Assembly: GCA_937995835.1 (NCBI GenBank)
Contig: CALKIV010000081.1
Coordinates: 57,394-121,393 of the forward strand
DNA from: an uncultured Dysgonomonas sp.
GTDB lineage: Bacteria > Bacteroidota > Bacteroidia > Bacteroidales > Dysgonomonadaceae
Length of the DNA stretch: 64,000 nt
Direction of reading: 5' to 3'
Made by a program: the position numbers and the translations under genes. Positions 1-8,206 of this stretch are shown here, piece by piece (position 1 is the first letter of the stretch; every line of letters begins with the position of its first letter). A model generated the notes under the pieces. That model was not told the DNA's origin. It worked only from the letters and a program-made list of their open reading frames with translations, and made no database searches.

Positions 1-386
1 CGTTAGGGCACAGTATGAATGCTGTTTCCTTACCTAAAGGAGCAACTCTTACTTTTGAGTTTGAATGCCCGGAAGCAGGTGATGCTGTTTTACGTACAGC
101 AGTTATTCCTACACAACCCAACGATAAAGGAGACATTCGCTTTAGTGTGAAAATTGATGAAGGGGAAACTCAAATATGCTCTTTTAAAGAAGCTTTTCGT
201 TCTGAAGGATGGAAACAGAATGTACTTAGAGGACAGGCTGTTAAAACAACTAATCATACATTAAGTAAAGGAAAGCACACTTTGTCCATCACAGCATTGG
301 ACGATCATGTATTGATTGATCAATGGATGATCGACTTCGAACCAGAACGAGAGTTTTACGTATTTCCATTAACACCAACATATTAA
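1..386 (+). CDS. C-terminal end of a secreted glycoside hydrolase (GH115-like C-terminal domain), 5' end outside window
   Basis: The reading frame is open from the window edge and ends at TAA 384-386. The first Met in the window (15) is therefore internal, not a start. The roughly 125 visible residues look like the C-terminal beta-sandwich of GH115 alpha-glucuronidases: a stretch on binding geometry (DEGETQICSFKE), then FRSEGWKQNVLRGQ, and an ending with a hydrophobic strand around DDHVLIDQWMIDF. GH115 enzymes release (4-O-methyl)glucuronic acid from xylan or arabinogalactan. No catalytic residues lie in this part, so the family call rests on the C-terminal domain only. The stop is 2 bases before the likely start of the GH2 gene, so the two are almost certainly one operon. 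Similar C-terminal domains occur on other Bacteroidetes glycosidases, which is the main alternative. Confidence 0.55.
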   Translation, partial: LGHSMNAVSLPKGATLTFEFECPEAGDAVLRTAVIPTQPNDKGDIRFSVKIDEGETQICSFKEAFRSEGWKQNVLRGQAVKTTNHTLSKGKHTLSITALDDHVLIDQWMIDFEPEREFYVFPLTPTY

Positions 387-388
387 AT

Positions 389-3235
389 ATGAGTTATATG
401 AAAAAGATTATTGGCTTACTCACTTTTTTGCTATTCATTTTTTCAGCAAAGGCTCAGCAGACAGAAGTGCAATATCTCTCTGGCACAGGACCAGATAATA
501 CCGTAGAGTGGGATTTCTGGTGCTCAGCTGGTATGAATTCTCAAAAGTGGAGCAAAATACAAGTGCCATCTTGTTGGGAGCAGCAAGGCTTCGGAGGTTA
601 TACCTACGGACGTTATTATATATACGAACGAGAAAAAGAAAAACAATATGCTAACTACAGAGATCGTGATTTTTGTGATGAATACGGTATCTATCGTCAC
701 AGTTTTGATATTCCAATATCATGGAAAGATAGGCAGATAAGTATTGTTTTTGAGGGGGTCATGACTGATGCCGAAGTGAAAATTAACGGAACAACCGTTG
801 GACCTACGCATCAAGGAGCATTCTATCGTTTCTCTTATGATATCACTGATAAGCTGAAACTAGGGAAAAAAAATTCAATGGAAGTGATGGTGAGGAAGCA
901 ATCTGCTGATAAATCAGTAAATGCTGCTGAACGTCGTGCTGATTGGTGGCTCTTTGGAGGTATTTATCGTCCTGTATATCTAATGGCTAAACCTAGCATA
1001 CAGATAGACCATATAGCTGTGGATGCTCGTGCAGACGGAACTCTACACACTGATGTTTATCTGAAAAATATTTCTAAAAGACAGCAAGTTGAATTGTCGC
1101 TTACTTCTTATGATTCAGATTTAACGTTAGGAAGACAGATATGTAAACTTACGACAGAAGAAAAACAAACCCTTACCACACATTGGAAAAATATTAAGAC
1201 ATGGGATCCTGAGCACCCTAACCTTTATCGACTTACCATGCGCTTATTTTCCTCAAAAGGAGATGTTGTTCATGAGATAACTGAACGTATTGGATTCCGC
1301 ACTATTGAATTTCGTCCCGAAGATGGCATATACCTGAATGGAACACGCCTTTTAGTGAAAGGTACTAATCGTCATTGTTTCGATTCGGAGACGGGGCGGA
1401 CAATAAGTCGAGAGCTTAGTCTCAAGGATGCTCAACTCATAAAGCAGATGAATATGAATGCTGTGCGTTCGCATTATCCTCCTGATACACATTTCTTGGA
1501 AGTATGCGATTCCTTGGGACTTCTTTATCTTAACGAATTGTGTGGGTGGCAGAATAGTTATAGTACTGAAATTGCACAAAAATTGTTGCCCGAAATGATC
1601 TTTCGTGATGTAAATCATCCCTGCATCTTTGTCTGGGCAAATGGTAATGAAGGTGGATGGAATACTGCTATTGACAACAGTTTTGCTGACTATGATCCAC
1701 AAAAACGCCATGTCATTCATCCATGGGCAGATTTTAATAATTTGGATACACGTCATTATCCTAATGATACTGATAATACCTATCGCTTGGAACGTGGACA
1801 TAAGGTTTTCATGATGACGGAGTTTCTTCATGGGCTTTATGATCGTGGACAGGGAGCAGGGCTTAAAGGTTTGTGGTCAAAATTTAAGTCGAGTCCTCTC
1901 TTTGCTGGAGGTTTTCTATGGGCATATGTCGATGAGGCTATTCATCGCACTGATACAGGGCAGATGGATACTTATGGTCCTAATGGTCCTGATGGTATTG
2001 TGGGGGCAAATCGTGAAAAGGAAGGTAGTTTTTATACAGTTCGAGAAGTCTGGTCGCCTATTCAAATAAGTCCGTTAAACATAACCTCTAGCTTCAAAGG
2101 GGATTTATTCATCGCTAATGATTACTTATTTAGCAATTTGCGTGAGTGCCAAATGAAGTGGAAGGTTTTGCGTTTTCCCTCGCCACAACTATCTGAAAGT
2201 GCAATCTGTTTAGCAGAAGGAAATGTATCATTGCCAATGATCGAACCAGGTGAAAAAGGTATAGCTCACTTCGATCTACCCGAGGAGTTTATTGATGGAG
2301 ACATTTTAGAATTGGAAGCCTACAATGCCACGGGGGATACAGTATGTAATTGGACGTTCCCTATCAAAAGTAATCGCAAATATTTTGCAGAAAATAGAGA
2401 TTTAGACGAAACGACAACTGCAGCCAAATATCAGATGGATGACAACAGAGTTAAGTTGACGGCTAATGGGGTTACAGCAATATTTGACAAAGCAAATGGA
2501 AGTTTAGTGGAAGTGAAAAATGGCAGTAAGGTGATACCATTATCTGACGGTCCTCTACCTGTTGGAATGAAAATGATTTTTAGCTCTGCTAGTGTAAAGT
2601 TGCAAGGTGACACTGCCGTTTATAGTGTAAAGTATGACGGAGCAGCAGATTCTATTATTTGGAAGATGACGCCAGAGGGGATACTTGGAATGGATGCATT
2701 AGTACTAAATTATAGATCAATGAACAAATTTGAAGGTGAATATTTTGACCGTCCAGTTCATAATTTAGGTTTTTCTTTTTCTTTCCTTGAAGAGAATGTT
2801 AGTGGGATGCGTTGGTTAGGCAAAGGCCCCTATCGAGTATGGAAAAATCGAATGGAAGGTATGAATTATGGTATTTGGCAAAAAGATTACAACAATACAG
2901 TAACGGGTGAATATTATAATCCACTCATTTATCCAGAATTTAAGGGGTACCATGCCAATCTTTATTGGGCAACTCTTCAATCACAGACGACTCCGATGAC
3001 AGTTTATTCAGAAACTGACGGTATTTTCTTTCGTGTTTTCACTCCAGAAGAGGAACGTGATCGCGAAAGTCGTGGAGAATCAGTAAAGGAATATCCTGTC
3101 GGAGACATCTCGTTCTTATTTGAGATTCCGGCTGTTAACTCTCAAGGAACAGGAGGAAGTGCATCCTTTATCAAAATAAACAAAGGTGACGAAGGGTTCA
3201 GAATGAAACTTTGGTTCCAGTTTAATGGTAAATAA
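389..3235 (+). CDS. GH2 family glycoside hydrolase (beta-galactosidase-like), secreted
   Basis: This 948-residue protein has a signal peptide (MKKIIGLLTFLLFIFSAKA) and the GH2 layout: N-terminal jelly-roll sugar-binding domain, Ig-like domain, TIM barrel, then C-terminal beta domains including an LGKGPYRVWKNRM stretch like the beta-galactosidase small-chain domain. The GH2 signature GTNRHCFDSETGRT opens the barrel. The general acid/base is E421 in WANGNEGG and the nucleophile E478 in MMTEFLHG. The start is taken at ATG 389 (or 398, directly before the signal peptide); an ATG at 323 would add residues that overlap the upstream gene and precede the signal. It probably acts in the periplasm or on the surface on galactosides or related sugars of plant glycans. 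Exact substrate is not visible from sequence. A hairpin terminator follows at 3267-3302. Confidence 0.85.
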   Translation: MSYMKKIIGLLTFLLFIFSAKAQQTEVQYLSGTGPDNTVEWDFWCSAGMNSQKWSKIQVPSCWEQQGFGGYTYGRYYIYEREKEKQYANYRDRDFCDEYGIYRHSFDIPISWKDRQISIVFEGVMTDAEVKINGTTVGPTHQGAFYRFSYDITDKLKLGKKNSMEVMVRKQSADKSVNAAERRADWWLFGGIYRPVYLMAKPSIQIDHIAVDARADGTLHTDVYLKNISKRQQVELSLTSYDSDLTLGRQICKLTTEEKQTLTTHWKNIKTWDPEHPNLYRLTMRLFSSKGDVVHEITERIGFRTIEFRPEDGIYLNGTRLLVKGTNRHCFDSETGRTISRELSLKDAQLIKQMNMNAVRSHYPPDTHFLEVCDSLGLLYLNELCGWQNSYSTEIAQKLLPEMIFRDVNHPCIFVWANGNEGGWNTAIDNSFADYDPQKRHVIHPWADFNNLDTRHYPNDTDNTYRLERGHKVFMMTEFLHGLYDRGQGAGLKGLWSKFKSSPLFAGGFLWAYVDEAIHRTDTGQMDTYGPNGPDGIVGANREKEGSFYTVREVWSPIQISPLNITSSFKGDLFIANDYLFSNLRECQMKWKVLRFPSPQLSESAICLAEGNVSLPMIEPGEKGIAHFDLPEEFIDGDILELEAYNATGDTVCNWTFPIKSNRKYFAENRDLDETTTAAKYQMDDNRVKLTANGVTAIFDKANGSLVEVKNGSKVIPLSDGPLPVGMKMIFSSASVKLQGDTAVYSVKYDGAADSIIWKMTPEGILGMDALVLNYRSMNKFEGEYFDRPVHNLGFSFSFLEENVSGMRWLGKGPYRVWKNRMEGMNYGIWQKDYNNTVTGEYYNPLIYPEFKGYHANLYWATLQSQTTPMTVYSETDGIFFRVFTPEEERDRESRGESVKEYPVGDISFLFEIPAVNSQGTGGSASFIKINKGDEGFRMKLWFQFNGK

Positions 3236-3266
3236 ATGTCACAAATTATTCGATAAGTAGACTTGT

Positions 3267-3302
3267 TAATCCAGTAGGATGTCTGATTTTCCTACTGGAT
3301 TA
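3267..3302 (+). terminator. Hairpin downstream of the GH2 gene
   Basis: A perfect 13-bp stem (TAATCCAGTAGGA at 3267-3279, its complement at 3290-3302) with a 10-base loop lies 31 bases after the GH2 stop. The T-run after it is weak, so it could also be a transcript-end stabilising hairpin. Confidence 0.6.
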
Positions 3303-3372
3303 ATAATCGCATTTGAAATGCTTGGAGATGTTAATTTACCCCAGTATGTGATTTTAACAGAATGAAATGATT

Positions 3373-3548
3373 ATGAAGAAAACTTGAAGTTGGTTTGGTA
3401 AGAAAGATAATATTACACATGCCATGTTAGACAAATGGGTGTTGAAAGTGTTGTGACGGCTTTACGCGATCTTCCCAATGGACAAGTATGGGAATTAGTA
3501 GAAAGTCTTTCTAAGTTAAAATCGTCTAACAATATTGGGGCGAGATAA
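3373..3548 (+). pseudogene. uxuA: Decayed 5' fragment of mannonate dehydratase (uxuA)
   Basis: The fragment starts at ATG 3373 and reads MKKT-stop-SWFGKKDNITHAML. One base is then missing near 3427-3431. Frame 3 continues with RQMGVESVVTALRDLPNGQ, then VW, and ends at TAA 3546-3548. This order (MKKTW-WFG-K-D-IT-AML-RQ-GV-VTAL-PNG-VW) matches the N-terminus of UxuA, the D-mannonate dehydratase of glucuronate catabolism. Three lesions are visible: Trp5 is TGA, one base is deleted, and only about 57 codons remain of a gene normally near 390-400 codons. Its presence beside a GH115-like gene fits a former glucuronate-use cassette. The identification is from memory of the family motif, not from a search. 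The rest of 3236-3634 holds only the two hairpins and a GGGGTAAATT motif on the minus strand (3333-3342). Confidence 0.7.
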
Positions 3549-3570
3549 AGCACATCTAATAAAATAAAGA

Positions 3571-3606
3571 AGGGTTGTGTTTCTCATGTAAATGAAACAC
3601 AACCCT
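3571..3606 (-). terminator. Intrinsic terminator of the GH127 operon
   Basis: A 13-bp perfect stem (AGGGTTGTGTTTC 3571-3583 with its complement 3594-3606) lies 28 bases beyond the stop of the leftward GH127 gene. Read on the minus strand it is followed by a T-rich tail (TCTTTATTTT). Confidence 0.8.
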
Positions 3607-3634
3607 ATCTTTGAAAAACTAATTATAATTAAAT

Positions 3635-6073
3635 TTATTTTACTTCAAACTCATAAATACCAGTAGATTCTTTTTCTGACAATTGGAACGTCAGACGCAC
3701 ACTTTTACTAGTTACAGGTGTAAACTCAATTTTGTTTAGCACATCTTTTTCTGATTTGGCAGGAGATTTAGCTTTCACATCTTTCCATTTTCCGTTCTTG
3801 TCTTTATACTGCACACCCCAAGATAGAGGAATACGACAGCCTCCCCAAGGACCATCATCATACCAGAAGACTGATGCTGTGGAGAATGTCTCAGGTTTTT
3901 CGAATTCATAAATGATCCATTCTTCCGAATTATTTGCAGGCCATAGTGTATAGAAAGGAACTTTTCTGTCGTTTGAGTTTTCAGGCCAAAATCCATCATT
4001 GGCACTACTCATCGACTTGTTTGGAGATTTGGCTGTTACTTTTGCTTTCGTATTGAAAGTTGGAGGAGGTAGAGGGCGAGTAGATTCGACTGTACGAGGA
4101 ATCCAAACTGCCATTTCTCCTGCACCTCTGTTAGACCATGTGTAATATGGAATTGCTGTGATGCGCTTATTTTCTATTATAACGTTATTGTCGGCTCCAC
4201 GGCGAGCACTTTGCCCATCTGCATTGATACGGATAATGCCACTCAAGTCGGATGGATTGTAGCTTGTAGCAGTTAGTTTAACGTCGTCTTTCAATACAGC
4301 ATTGAGCACACGGTCGTCGTTGTCGAGCCACTCTAGGCAGTATACGATAGGTCCTCGTTCGATGGCAACTTTGCCCCTGTCGTCTTCTACATTTTCGTGG
4401 GCTATACTTCTATTGATATCCATTGGAAAATCGATTTCAATCTTATCTCCTTTTTTCCATTCTTGCGAAAGAACAACATATCCATCTGCTCCTATCATAT
4501 ATTCCACTTGTTTTCCATTTACAGATATAGGCACTTTTTTTGCCGATGGGTTCAGGTAGCGATAAAGATCACTAGGTACAGGTTTGTTTTGTGCCCATCC
4601 AGGGATTCTCACCAAGAGGTCAAACTTATCTGATTTTTGAGGTGCTACATTTATGGTCACCTTTCCATCCCAAGGGTAGTCTGTTTGTTGTGATAATGTT
4701 ACTTTGTTTTCACCTAAATCTATTTCAGACTCGCTCTCTACAAAAAGATTGACATAGACTTTATTGTCTTTGTGAGCATAAACATATCCTGGGATAGATG
4801 GCATAAATCGGCAAACATTGCTAGGACAACATGCACAGCCAAACCACTCGCTGCGTCCGTGCTGACCAATAGATTCCAGAGGATTGGGATAAAAGAAACG
4901 ATTGCCTTCCAAATTGATTCCAGAGATTAAGCCATTGTATAATGTTCTTTCTAGCACGTCATAATACTTCGATTGCCCATGTAGCAGGAATAGGCGATGA
5001 TTCCAGTATACATTGGCTATGGCAGCACATGTTTCGCAATAGGCAGACATGTTGGGCAATTCATAGTTTTTTCCAAATGCCTCACCATGTCCTGTTGCTC
5101 CAATTCCTCCTGTGATATATAGTTTTTTGTAAACCACATTGTCCCATATTTTGTCAATAGCGTTTATGTATGCTTTATTGTCCATCAGGGCAGCCACATC
5201 AGCGATCCCAGAATACATGTATGTGGCACGCACAGCATGTCCTACTGCCTCGTCTTGTTCGATAACAGGCTTATGCGTTTGACTATATTCTCCACTATAT
5301 CCATTCCCCTTGAGGTCTAAAAAAAACTTAGCAAGATCAAGATATTCTTTCTTCCCTGTGACACGATACATTTTGGCTAACCCCATTTCTACGATTTGGT
5401 GTCCTGGTTCGTAAGCCAATTTTCCTGGACCAAAATCTTTGACCAATAGATCTGCATTTTTGATTGCAATATCTAACAACGAGCGTTTGCCCGTAGCCTC
5501 ATAATGTGCTACTGCTGCCTCGTATAGGTGTCCACAGTTGTATAGTTCGTGGCTTAGGTCGGGATCTTTCTCCCAACGTTTTTCGCCTACCCATTCGTGC
5601 AGATTGCCCGGTTCTCCTGCCGTACGGGCAGTAAATAGATATCCATCTGGCTCTTGAGCCTTCCCTATGTAGTAGATCAAAGTGTCCATCTGAGCATCTA
5701 GCTCTGGGCTAGGATACATTTGTATGGAATAAGCCATTCCTTCGATTATTTTATAGATATCAGTATCATCAAAGGTCAGTTGGGTGTTGAAATATCCAGG
5801 CATTAGACCTCCTGCCTTCTTAAAGTTGTCTACACGTCCTGTGGAGTAGCAATGTTTGAGCGCAATAGGGATAGTTTCTTTTTGATTAATCTGAATTCGA
5901 GGAGCCCAAAAGTTATCTGTAAATTTTACTGAAGTAAATGTCACAGGCTGGATAGGGTAGTCATTTTTCTTTTGCTTCGTTTCGTACATTTCATGGTGGT
6001 TAGGATGACTGCATGGAAATGCAGAGACCCAACATGCAACCAGAAATGCTGCAATTAATGTAATTTTCTTCAT
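3635..6073 (-). CDS. GH127/GH146-type beta-L-arabinofuranosidase family protein, secreted
   Basis: The protein has 812 residues. A signal peptide (MKKITLIAAFLVACWVSA) is followed by the (alpha/alpha)6 barrel of the DUF1680/GH127 family, starting near VKFTDNFWAPR, and a C-terminal beta-sandwich resembling F5/8C (about 700-812). The metal-thiolate site of HypBA1-type enzymes is intact: E331 (GEAF), E347 and C349 in CETC (346-349), and C415-C416 in GCACCPS. The second-last Cys corresponds to the nucleophilic Cys of HypBA1. Characterised members remove beta-L-arabinofuranose from plant glycans including hydroxyproline-linked arabinosides; some remove other furanosides from rhamnogalacturonan II. 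It is the last gene of a leftward operon, 12 bases after the GH43 gene, and has a paralogue at 11037-13511. Substrate is inferred from family only. Confidence 0.88.
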   Translation of the reverse strand: MKKITLIAAFLVACWVSAFPCSHPNHHEMYETKQKKNDYPIQPVTFTSVKFTDNFWAPRIQINQKETIPIALKHCYSTGRVDNFKKAGGLMPGYFNTQLTFDDTDIYKIIEGMAYSIQMYPSPELDAQMDTLIYYIGKAQEPDGYLFTARTAGEPGNLHEWVGEKRWEKDPDLSHELYNCGHLYEAAVAHYEATGKRSLLDIAIKNADLLVKDFGPGKLAYEPGHQIVEMGLAKMYRVTGKKEYLDLAKFFLDLKGNGYSGEYSQTHKPVIEQDEAVGHAVRATYMYSGIADVAALMDNKAYINAIDKIWDNVVYKKLYITGGIGATGHGEAFGKNYELPNMSAYCETCAAIANVYWNHRLFLLHGQSKYYDVLERTLYNGLISGINLEGNRFFYPNPLESIGQHGRSEWFGCACCPSNVCRFMPSIPGYVYAHKDNKVYVNLFVESESEIDLGENKVTLSQQTDYPWDGKVTINVAPQKSDKFDLLVRIPGWAQNKPVPSDLYRYLNPSAKKVPISVNGKQVEYMIGADGYVVLSQEWKKGDKIEIDFPMDINRSIAHENVEDDRGKVAIERGPIVYCLEWLDNDDRVLNAVLKDDVKLTATSYNPSDLSGIIRINADGQSARRGADNNVIIENKRITAIPYYTWSNRGAGEMAVWIPRTVESTRPLPPPTFNTKAKVTAKSPNKSMSSANDGFWPENSNDRKVPFYTLWPANNSEEWIIYEFEKPETFSTASVFWYDDGPWGGCRIPLSWGVQYKDKNGKWKDVKAKSPAKSEKDVLNKIEFTPVTSKSVRLTFQLSEKESTGIYEFEVK

Positions 6074-6085
6074 TGATATACTCTT

Positions 6086-8206
6086 TTATTTATATTTATT
6101 ATATTGATCTAAAACTTCTTGTGCAGACATAGGAGTGTCATAAAAACGCAACGAGTGCAGGTAGCCAAAGAAAGGATGTTCTCCATCAAACTTTCGCCCT
6201 AGAGTTATCTTTTTGCTTTCTCCTACACGCAAGAAGATATCCTTTTCTCTAACGAATTTTCCGTTTATGTATATTTTTTCCATGTAGCCATCGAAGGTGA
6301 TCAGCACATGTTTCCATTCGGCGTCTATCTCCATATCTTTGATTCCCATATCTTCATACCAACCATAGTGCATTGTGATTCCACTTTGTGGGCTTGTGCC
6401 ATAGCCTAGAATAATTTTAGAAATCTCTTTATGCGATTCATTAATATCTAATATACATTCATTTTCTTTTGGATTGACCGATGAAATCCATGCAGAAATG
6501 GTGTATGGTGCATTGCCAATCATAGTTTTGGGCAATCCGAAGTCTGATCTGAAATCCTGATAGCCATTGAATGCAAAAGCTGATTTTCCTTTGTGTTTTT
6601 TTACAGGCACAGCCATCCCAAATGCATCAAAACCTTGCTTATTGTTTAATTTGTTTTCGATGCGTCCAAGTAAATCTCCTTCTGCATAGTGGTCGGCATT
6701 TACTTCAAACAATAAGCCAGTTCTTTTTGCTGCAGCTTCTGTTGCTTGATTATGAAACTTTTGGGCATTGTTGGGGAAGGGATCTTGACCTCCTGAAAAA
6801 ACTTTTATATTCCAAATAGCAGGAAACAGCCCATTCTTTTCATTTCCTGTTACGGTGAGTCGCAGATATCTGGCTTTCACATCTCCATGATCTATCATCG
6901 GACTGCCTGCCAGAGTATTGTTGCGTTTGTTGGCAAAGGTGCTCCATGTTTTACCATCGGTAGAGGTCTCATAGTAATATTGATAAAATGATGTAGCATA
7001 CTCAAACTGTGTCCAGATTCTTTTTACAGGTTGCACTTTGCCCAAATCTATTTCCAACCATTCGTCGCCTGTACATTTTGCAGCTCTCCACAGTGTTGCA
7101 TTATTATCATCTAGTGCATATTCTGGTTTGAAGTTTTCATTGTAGTATGAGGATGCTTTCACTCTAGCTTTGAAGGCTATGTTATTGTAAGGGTTAGAGT
7201 CCTTTTGCAAAAAGCCAATGCCTTTATGTCCTGCATCTACTATTTTGATACGCCCTTCTTTATCAAACTCCAACTTGTCAGCCGCCACCTGTCTGTGAAA
7301 GCCTCTGGTAGATTGTGGTATGTTATGCCTATGGTAAACAATATAGTAATCATCTCCTTCTTGATGGATGCTATGATGACCAGGACCATGAATGGTGCTA
7401 TCTGCATTGGTAGCTAGTATCGGATTGTTGTCTGCAAACTCAAAAGGTCCCATTGGTCCTATTTTGCTTGTGGTATATTGTACACGATAGGTATGGTCGT
7501 GGCACGAGCCAGATGAGTAGGTCAAATAATATATTCCATTTCGTTTGAATACACAAGGTGCTTCGAAAAAGTCGATAGCCTGTGTGTTGGGGATCAAGGC
7601 AGTGTCTACTAGAGTTTTCATATCATCACTCAGCTTTCCTACACCACAGCCATGATCTTTATAAATGCCCCACGTACCCCAATAGAGGTATGTGGAGCCA
7701 TCATCGTCAATAAAGCTTTGTGCATCCAGAGTGATAGACATTTTCACATATCTGTCGGGAATCAAGACTGCCTCATCTGATCCCAAGATATTAGTCCAAG
7801 GTCCTTCGGGTTTGTCAGATACGCCACAATATATTTTGCAGGCTTGACTATAATAATGATAGTAACGCCCATCAGTGCCTTGCATAATATCTGGTGCCCA
7901 AACCTGATCGGCAGTTGGCCAATTCATTGGTTCGATGGTCCAGTTGACGAAGTCTTTCGATTTCCAAACTTGTGCAGGTCCTACTCCCAAGCCTGTTCCA
8001 TCGGTAGTAGCATAGATATAGTAAGTGTCTCCAAATTTTCGGATAGTGGGGTCGGCAAAGTAGCCAGGAAGAATCGGATTGCCTGCTCCTGGTGTGTTAT
8101 ACTGCACTTTTTCTGCTTTCTTTTGTCCCAAGACATTCAGAAAGGGTGATGTAAATAATAAAAATAGGAAGATGTACTTTTTCATATAGCTTATCATATT
8201 ATTCAT
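6086..8206 (-). CDS. GH43 glycosidase with F5/8C and LamG-like domains, secreted
   Basis: The protein has 706 residues and a signal peptide around MKKYIFLFLLFTSPFLNVLG. The five-bladed GH43 propeller (about 40-330) shows all three catalytic acids: base D52 in YFADPTI, pKa modulator D161 in LDAQSF and general acid E215 in FFEAPCVF. It is followed by an F5/8C (CBM32-like) sandwich (about 340-480) and a LamG/concanavalin-like domain (about 495-700). GH43 members are mostly arabinofuranosidases, arabinanases or xylosidases. The start codon overlaps the GH97 stop by one base (TAATG), suggesting coupled translation; internal Mets at residues 4 and 8 are alternative starts before the signal peptide. 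Context with two GH127 enzymes favours an arabinose-releasing role, but the subfamily cannot be read by eye. Confidence 0.85.
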   Translation of the reverse strand: MNNMISYMKKYIFLFLLFTSPFLNVLGQKKAEKVQYNTPGAGNPILPGYFADPTIRKFGDTYYIYATTDGTGLGVGPAQVWKSKDFVNWTIEPMNWPTADQVWAPDIMQGTDGRYYHYYSQACKIYCGVSDKPEGPWTNILGSDEAVLIPDRYVKMSITLDAQSFIDDDGSTYLYWGTWGIYKDHGCGVGKLSDDMKTLVDTALIPNTQAIDFFEAPCVFKRNGIYYLTYSSGSCHDHTYRVQYTTSKIGPMGPFEFADNNPILATNADSTIHGPGHHSIHQEGDDYYIVYHRHNIPQSTRGFHRQVAADKLEFDKEGRIKIVDAGHKGIGFLQKDSNPYNNIAFKARVKASSYYNENFKPEYALDDNNATLWRAAKCTGDEWLEIDLGKVQPVKRIWTQFEYATSFYQYYYETSTDGKTWSTFANKRNNTLAGSPMIDHGDVKARYLRLTVTGNEKNGLFPAIWNIKVFSGGQDPFPNNAQKFHNQATEAAAKRTGLLFEVNADHYAEGDLLGRIENKLNNKQGFDAFGMAVPVKKHKGKSAFAFNGYQDFRSDFGLPKTMIGNAPYTISAWISSVNPKENECILDINESHKEISKIILGYGTSPQSGITMHYGWYEDMGIKDMEIDAEWKHVLITFDGYMEKIYINGKFVREKDIFLRVGESKKITLGRKFDGEHPFFGYLHSLRFYDTPMSAQEVLDQYNKYK

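Noticed and set aside
323..388. Upstream start for the GH2 gene at ATG 323
   Set aside because: It would overlap the end of the preceding gene and place extra residues ahead of a clear signal peptide that starts at 389/398.
1352..1831. 159-residue antisense frame inside the GH2 gene
   Set aside because: It lies wholly inside a well-supported gene on the other strand and shows no recognisable motif or signal; it is a reading-frame shadow.
1970..2010. Short repeat (GGTCCTAATGGTCCTGATGGT) in the GH2 gene as a tandem repeat
   Set aside because: It is only a Gly-Pro-Asn/Asp loop repeated twice in coding sequence, common in this barrel region.
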